Source: Eucalyptus grandis
Lineage: Eukaryota; Streptophyta; Magnoliopsida; Myrtales; Myrtaceae
Direction: 5' to 3'
Length of the DNA stretch: 64,000 bases
NCBI RefSeq assembly: GCF_016545825.1
Contig: NC_052619.1
Span: 37,911,682 to 37,975,681, forward strand
Shown here: one piece after another, positions 59,974 to 64,000 of the stretch
Position numbering within the stretch: the stretch's first letter is position 1
Layout: every line of letters starts with the position of its first letter
Made by a program: the position numbers and the translations under genes
The notes under the pieces: model-generated
What the model was told of the DNA's origin: nothing
The model's database searches: none
Seen by the model: the letters and a program-made list of their open reading frames with translations, nothing else

Positions 59974-60479
59974 GTTTAATATCCTAAAAAACCCTAAATT
60001 GATACACTTGTAATAAATTTACCCAAAACTAATTTTTTTTTATCATGAAAAATCCCAAACTGGTACATCTATGATAAATTTATTCCGACTGATTATAAAA
60101 AAAAAAAAATCCTAAACTGGTATACTTGTAATAAATTTACCAAAAACTAATTTATTCGACTGCTAAAAACCCCAAATTGATATATTTGTAACAAATATAT
60201 CCTCAATTAAATTAGATTAATACCACAAAAATTATATAACTGTAACAAACGAAGAATGAAATCCCAAGTTGGTATACCAATCAACTATTAGGTATCATTC
60301 AAATTAGTAATTTGACAATAAAATTTAAAGGAAACTAACAGAGGATAAGTTTATAACAACTATATTAGTTTGGGATAAATTGTCAAAGGTATATTAGTTT
60401 GGGATTTTTAGTGGTCAAAAAATTAGTTTGGGATAAATTTGTCACAAGCATATTAGTTTGGGGTTTTTAAGGTATTAAC
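59974..60479. mobile_element. Long-inverted-repeat MITE with subterminal tandem units
   Basis: Left arm GTTTAATATCCTAAAAAACC and inverted right arm GTTAATACCTTAAAAACCCC continue as matching arms of over 110 bp, each composed of about 60-bp repeats with the theme CCCAAACTGATACACTTGTG plus AATAAATTTACCC. About 506 bp, AT-rich, non-coding. Target duplication unclear. The RNA could fold into a long hairpin. Confidence 0.7.
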
Positions 60480-62908
60480 TATATTAAATATTCTTTTTAC
60501 CAAAAAAAAAAAAACTATAAAAAATATTTTTTGTTTATTTATTTTTGTAATCAATATATATGGGGAAAATATATTCCAAACCATTTATTTTTCACAAATG
60601 AATTGAAGCATTAGTGACAATCATAACTGTAGTTTATCTTTTTATTTGCTAAGCCAACACACAACACTCCAATGATATAATTATCAATATTTTTCATCCT
60701 AGGAATTATAGATTTACGTTTACCAATCTTTTATGAAAATTACTTGTTGGAATGAGTAAAAACAATTCAAATTATCAAATTGTTTTGCTGTTTTTGCTTC
60801 TCGCATGATTGAATAAATTCTACATAATGACAATTCTACATATATAACATTAAACAAGAACGAATTTAAACATTTAAAATAAAAGAAATTCTACCTAGCG
60901 GAAGGAATTAAGGATTACCTTTTTGATCTTTCATTTTGATTGTCTGTATTGGAGAAAGGAGATGGTTCTTCCGAGAGTTGAAGAAGGAAGGAAAGAGCAA
61001 TGTTTCGCAGGTGACAAGAACATCGCATACAGAAGAGAACGAAAAATGAACCACCGAGAAGAATTATAAGAGATGCTAAAGTAGCTTTAAATGTAAGCAT
61101 ATTTATAAATATTCCTTTCTTTTTGTTTTTATTCTTTATTTTGTTTGATAAGAGACATTCCTTTCTTCACCAGCGACTAATCAAAACAAATCTTCTTGAG
61201 GCATGTTGTCAAAAAATAATAAGATAAAGTAGGGAGAAAACTATGTTAGCAAAGAAAAGTTCATTAAAATCTTCAATTTTTTGCGAAGAGAATGCAATTG
61301 AGCAATAAACATTTTCTGACATAATATCCATCCAGTGTATATTGGTAGACCAAGAATTTTAAAGACAGTTCTGAAATTTTTTATGCCTAACCGACATTTG
61401 AAAAAATTGCAACTTAGGCTGCGGGCCCACTATGAACCTCATAAGTCTGCCAGTGGAGTCAACAATATGTGAACTTGCTTTTTTATATTTTATTTTTTGG
61501 GTCGAATATGTGAACTTGCTTTAAATGACCGGAAATTACCTATATCGTACCTTTGAATTGCACTTCCGATAACTTTGCGACTTATCGCGAACGTTTATAA
61601 CTTGCACAAATCCAGAGGGTTAAAACTCGGTTCGCCCTAAGTAGATTGAAAGGATAAGGGCTTGACGGTGTGAACTGTACTTCATAAAGGAAAATTTGAG
61701 AAAATCTACTCCATGTTGGGCTATTTTGGGAATTTGGGTAATGCAAATTGGCCGACAAAACTGTCCTTTCGATTAATTAAGGTTGTTGGAATTGTGAATT
61801 ACTTTTCTGAGATTCGATTTAATTAGGGTGGGTAGATTACAAGTGCTTGTCAGTTATCCACCTCGTAAATATGCTTTTTCAAGAGAATAATCTTTTGCAA
61901 TACGCCGTATGCTTCCTAGGCCATGTTATCCAGGACTAACCGTGGAGTGTTGCAGAATCTGCCTGGCTAGTTACATAAGTCTACTAGGGTTTTCTGTGGA
62001 CATATGTTTATGTAAAATCACAATCAATTAAATTGTCATGCTTGATTTATCAATCTGAACCTACCATAACACTAATAATTACAAAACTGGCTCCTCCTCA
62101 TTAATGAGGTCGACTAAATTTTATTTTTAACATATTTTCAAATCTTACGTAGTTTTTGCTTTACAAATGTCTAAATCCGATATATATGCTTGACTTTGTT
62201 AATTAATGATCTTCGGACTTTTAATTGCCGAATGCTAAAGAATCCAAAAAGCTTTCAAAATCCCCACACACGCAAAAGCCAAAATAGAAAAACCTCAAAA
62301 CAAGCATGAAAAACATGCGAATACAATGAAATTGAGCTAATGGATAGTAGGAGGGTCAGGGTCAAGATTATCATTTAAGCAATTAATTATTGAGGCTGTT
62401 CAATCAGTATTAAACAACCATTGGTGTGTAGATTCTTCTAAGGATCAATAATGCATGAAAACCAAGAGGATATTAATGTATTAATAATGTCAATCGGCGT
62501 CTACTGAGGTGGCATGTTTCTCTAATGTGCGGCTGAAATTTATACTTCATGCGAGTGCTTGGTTTACATACAACACTTTCCATCGGTTACTTATTTCTTG
62601 GTCCTGTTATATTAGACCATCAATCTTTTTGTCAACTGCAAGATAGACTTATTTGACTATTTTATTTGGTATATCAGGCAAAATCTGGGTCGTTTTGGGT
62701 AGAGATGTTGATGGACCGTTTCGGTTTAGGTCCCGTTGACACCATAACCAACTAGGGCATAAGCGTATTTCTTTTTCGTGACCTTATCTGAGATGTGAAT
62801 CGCATAGAACCCAGATCAAGAAACGATTCGGGTTTATCAAGTACATGTTTTTGTGTTTGGTGTTTCGCGACTACCGATTACCCTGATTGTTTTGGTTTTG
62901 AAACAAGT
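60480..62908. other. Intergenic, one weak ORF
   Basis: Mostly AT-rich DNA without recognisable genes. The only ORF worth noting is at 60915-61100 (listed separately). The phrase AATATGTGAACTTGCTTT recurs at 61466 and 61506. Confidence 0.4.
60915..61100 (-). CDS. Possible first exon of an unknown small membrane protein
   Basis: 61-codon minus-strand ORF with a strongly hydrophobic N-terminal segment (TLASLIILLGGSFFVLFCM, about residues 8-26), like a signal anchor, then a polar tail. Near its end is a good splice donor, AAAAAG|GTAATC (about 60918), so it could be exon 1 of a split gene; I could not identify a following exon downstream. ATTTATAAATA at 61099-61109 could supply a TATA box but is too close to the ATG. 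No family recognised; it may be chance. Confidence 0.2.
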   Translation of the reverse strand: MLTFKATLASLIILLGGSFFVLFCMRCSCHLRNIALSFLLQLSEEPSPFSNTDNQNERSKR

Positions 62909-64000
62909 TTTTTTTTTTTTTTTGGTCAGAATAGAAAATATTATTACCAACAGGAGGAAACGTTTGGCAACATATCAAAAGACAACAAATCACGTAAAAA
63001 CAAAGGAGGATTGAAAACCCAATCCGCAAGTAGCGAGCCAGCTTGATGGGCCTTCGCAACCCGGTCCGCCACCATGTTTAGATCCCTCCTGCAATGGACG
63101 AGCCGCAGATTAGGGCAACAGTTGAGCAGCTGTACACATTCGGCGATCAAGGCTCTGATTTCCCATGGAGGCAGTGCGTTGTGGCAGATCGTCTCGACCA
63201 GGACGAAGCAATCGGTTTCCAAGATCATCCGAGCTGAAGTTTTCCCCTTGTCCTGCACAAAGTTTAGCGTGTGGTTGAGCCCTGTCGCCTCCGCTTGTAG
63301 GGCTAAGGATGCCACGACCGATCGAGCAAATCCGTCAATTAAAAGGCCTGATGAGGTACGGCAGACACATGCGATCAATGCTTCGCTACTCTGAGGTTGG
63401 TAAGCGGCATCGATGTTTAGTTTCAGTTCATCGTGGTCTGGCGGACGCCAAGATGAGTGCTAATCTGTTTGCTGTGTGTTCTTCGTCTGTTTCTGTCGAG
63501 ATGGGATCCGATTTGCCGTGGCATGAGCTAAGGCTGTCTGCACTATACGGGCTGGTTGGGGTTGCTGCTGACGAAAGATGAAGTTGTTACGAGCCTTCCA
63601 AATGTACCAGAGGATGGATGCAATTGTTTCCAAGTCAGGTGAGTAACTGCGATGTTCTGAAAAATTGATCAGCCATGCTTCTATCCGATTAACTGCTTTG
63701 ATATGTTGTTGTATGTTGATTTCTGGATGTGCCCATATATGTAGTGTCCAAGGGCAGAAGAGAAACAAGTGTTCTGGTGATTCAATAGCCTGATTTGTAC
63801 ATAAGCTGCATATGGGATCTTGTATAATATGACGGTGATAAAGATTTTCTTGAGTGGGTAAGGCATTGTTACATACTGACCATAGGAAAGACCGAAGTTT
63901 TGGTGAGGAATTCATGTTCCAAACTGCATGCCACAATCTGCGAGGTATCTGAAAGGAGGATGACGCTTGATTTAAGTTGTGATTCAGTTGCTGTTTTCGT
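62909..64000 (-). pseudogene. L1-type LINE ORF2, 3' end (partial, runs off window)
   Basis: Minus-strand reading frame open from the window edge. A zinc-binding zf-RVT-type segment lies at about 63650-63936 (WHAVWNMNSSPKLRSFLW, CSLCTNQAIESPEHLFLFCP). An in-frame TAG at 63460-63462 precedes an RNase H domain (62944-63445) with its acidic residues in place: LNIDAA, QAEATGL, LETDCF and a late Asp in MVADRVAK. The frame ends with TAA at 62944-62946. About 20 bp later is an A-tail (T-run at 62909-62926 on the plus strand), typical of LINE 3' ends. The single premature stop makes it a pseudogene unless read through. Confidence 0.85.

Noticed and set aside
1..64000. tRNA, rRNA, snRNA and microRNA genes
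   Set aside because: No cloverleaf-forming or rRNA-like sequence was recognised by eye. The inverted-repeat MITEs could mimic microRNA precursors but nothing supports processing.

Overview
This is eukaryotic nuclear DNA from a flowering plant. The evidence is a plant-specific AP2/ERF gene, a plant CML-type calcium sensor gene with GT-AG introns, AT-rich intergenic DNA, and heavy invasion by Ty1/copia, Ty3/gypsy, MULE-like, MITE and L1-type elements whose primer-binding sites match plant initiator tRNA-Met. A woody eudicot is plausible, but the sequence alone does not fix the species. I recognise only two host genes that look intact, both on the minus strand: an intronless ERF061-type DREB A-6 transcription factor (about 11.8-13.0 kb) and a four-exon CML21/22-like EF-hand protein (about 56.7-58.2 kb). 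They share no evident pathway. The rest is repeats or unassigned intergenic DNA.

Layout. 1.2-11.15 kb: a decayed copia element (plus strand) split into three pieces. One interruption is a solo-LTR-like block (about 3.1-4.95 kb). The other is a roughly 0.5-kb MULE-type MITE that was itself hit by a 3.8-kb solo LTR (5.78-9.60 kb). 11.8-13.1 kb: ERF gene and its TATA box. 13.1-19.9 kb: no supported gene. 19.9-21.6 kb: a MULE-like long-TIR element with a 515-bp tandem duplication of its right half. 21.8-36.8 kb: one Ty3/gypsy chromovirus-like (Tekay/Del type) element of about 15 kb, with 5' and 3' LTRs, PBS, gag, PR-RT-RNase H, integrase with chromodomain remnant, and PPT. It is riddled with stops and interrupted twice by LTRs of its own family. 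36.8-38.7 kb: unclassified repeat with a minisatellite of about 37-bp units. 38.7-40.6 kb: truncated LTR of the same gypsy family. 40.6-42.3 kb: copia gag/PR remnant with PBS and LTR (minus). 42.7-50.3 kb: two nested solo LTRs of the gypsy family. 50.3-56.6 kb: gene-poor DNA with one MITE and a second MULE-like element. 56.7-58.3 kb: CML gene. 59-60.5 kb: CACTA-like and long-inverted-repeat elements. 62.9-64 kb: 3' end of an L1-type LINE (minus) running off the window.

The most notable pattern is in the gypsy LTR family, present here as eight copies or fragments. Full copies share TG...CA ends and 5-bp target duplications. All copies whose relevant part I could read keep an acceptor-like TTTTCAG|GTCC box, or a close variant. 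Several carry a GTGAGTT donor-like box, a GC-rich variable segment before it and, inside the intron-like interval, a minisatellite whose unit differs from copy to copy.
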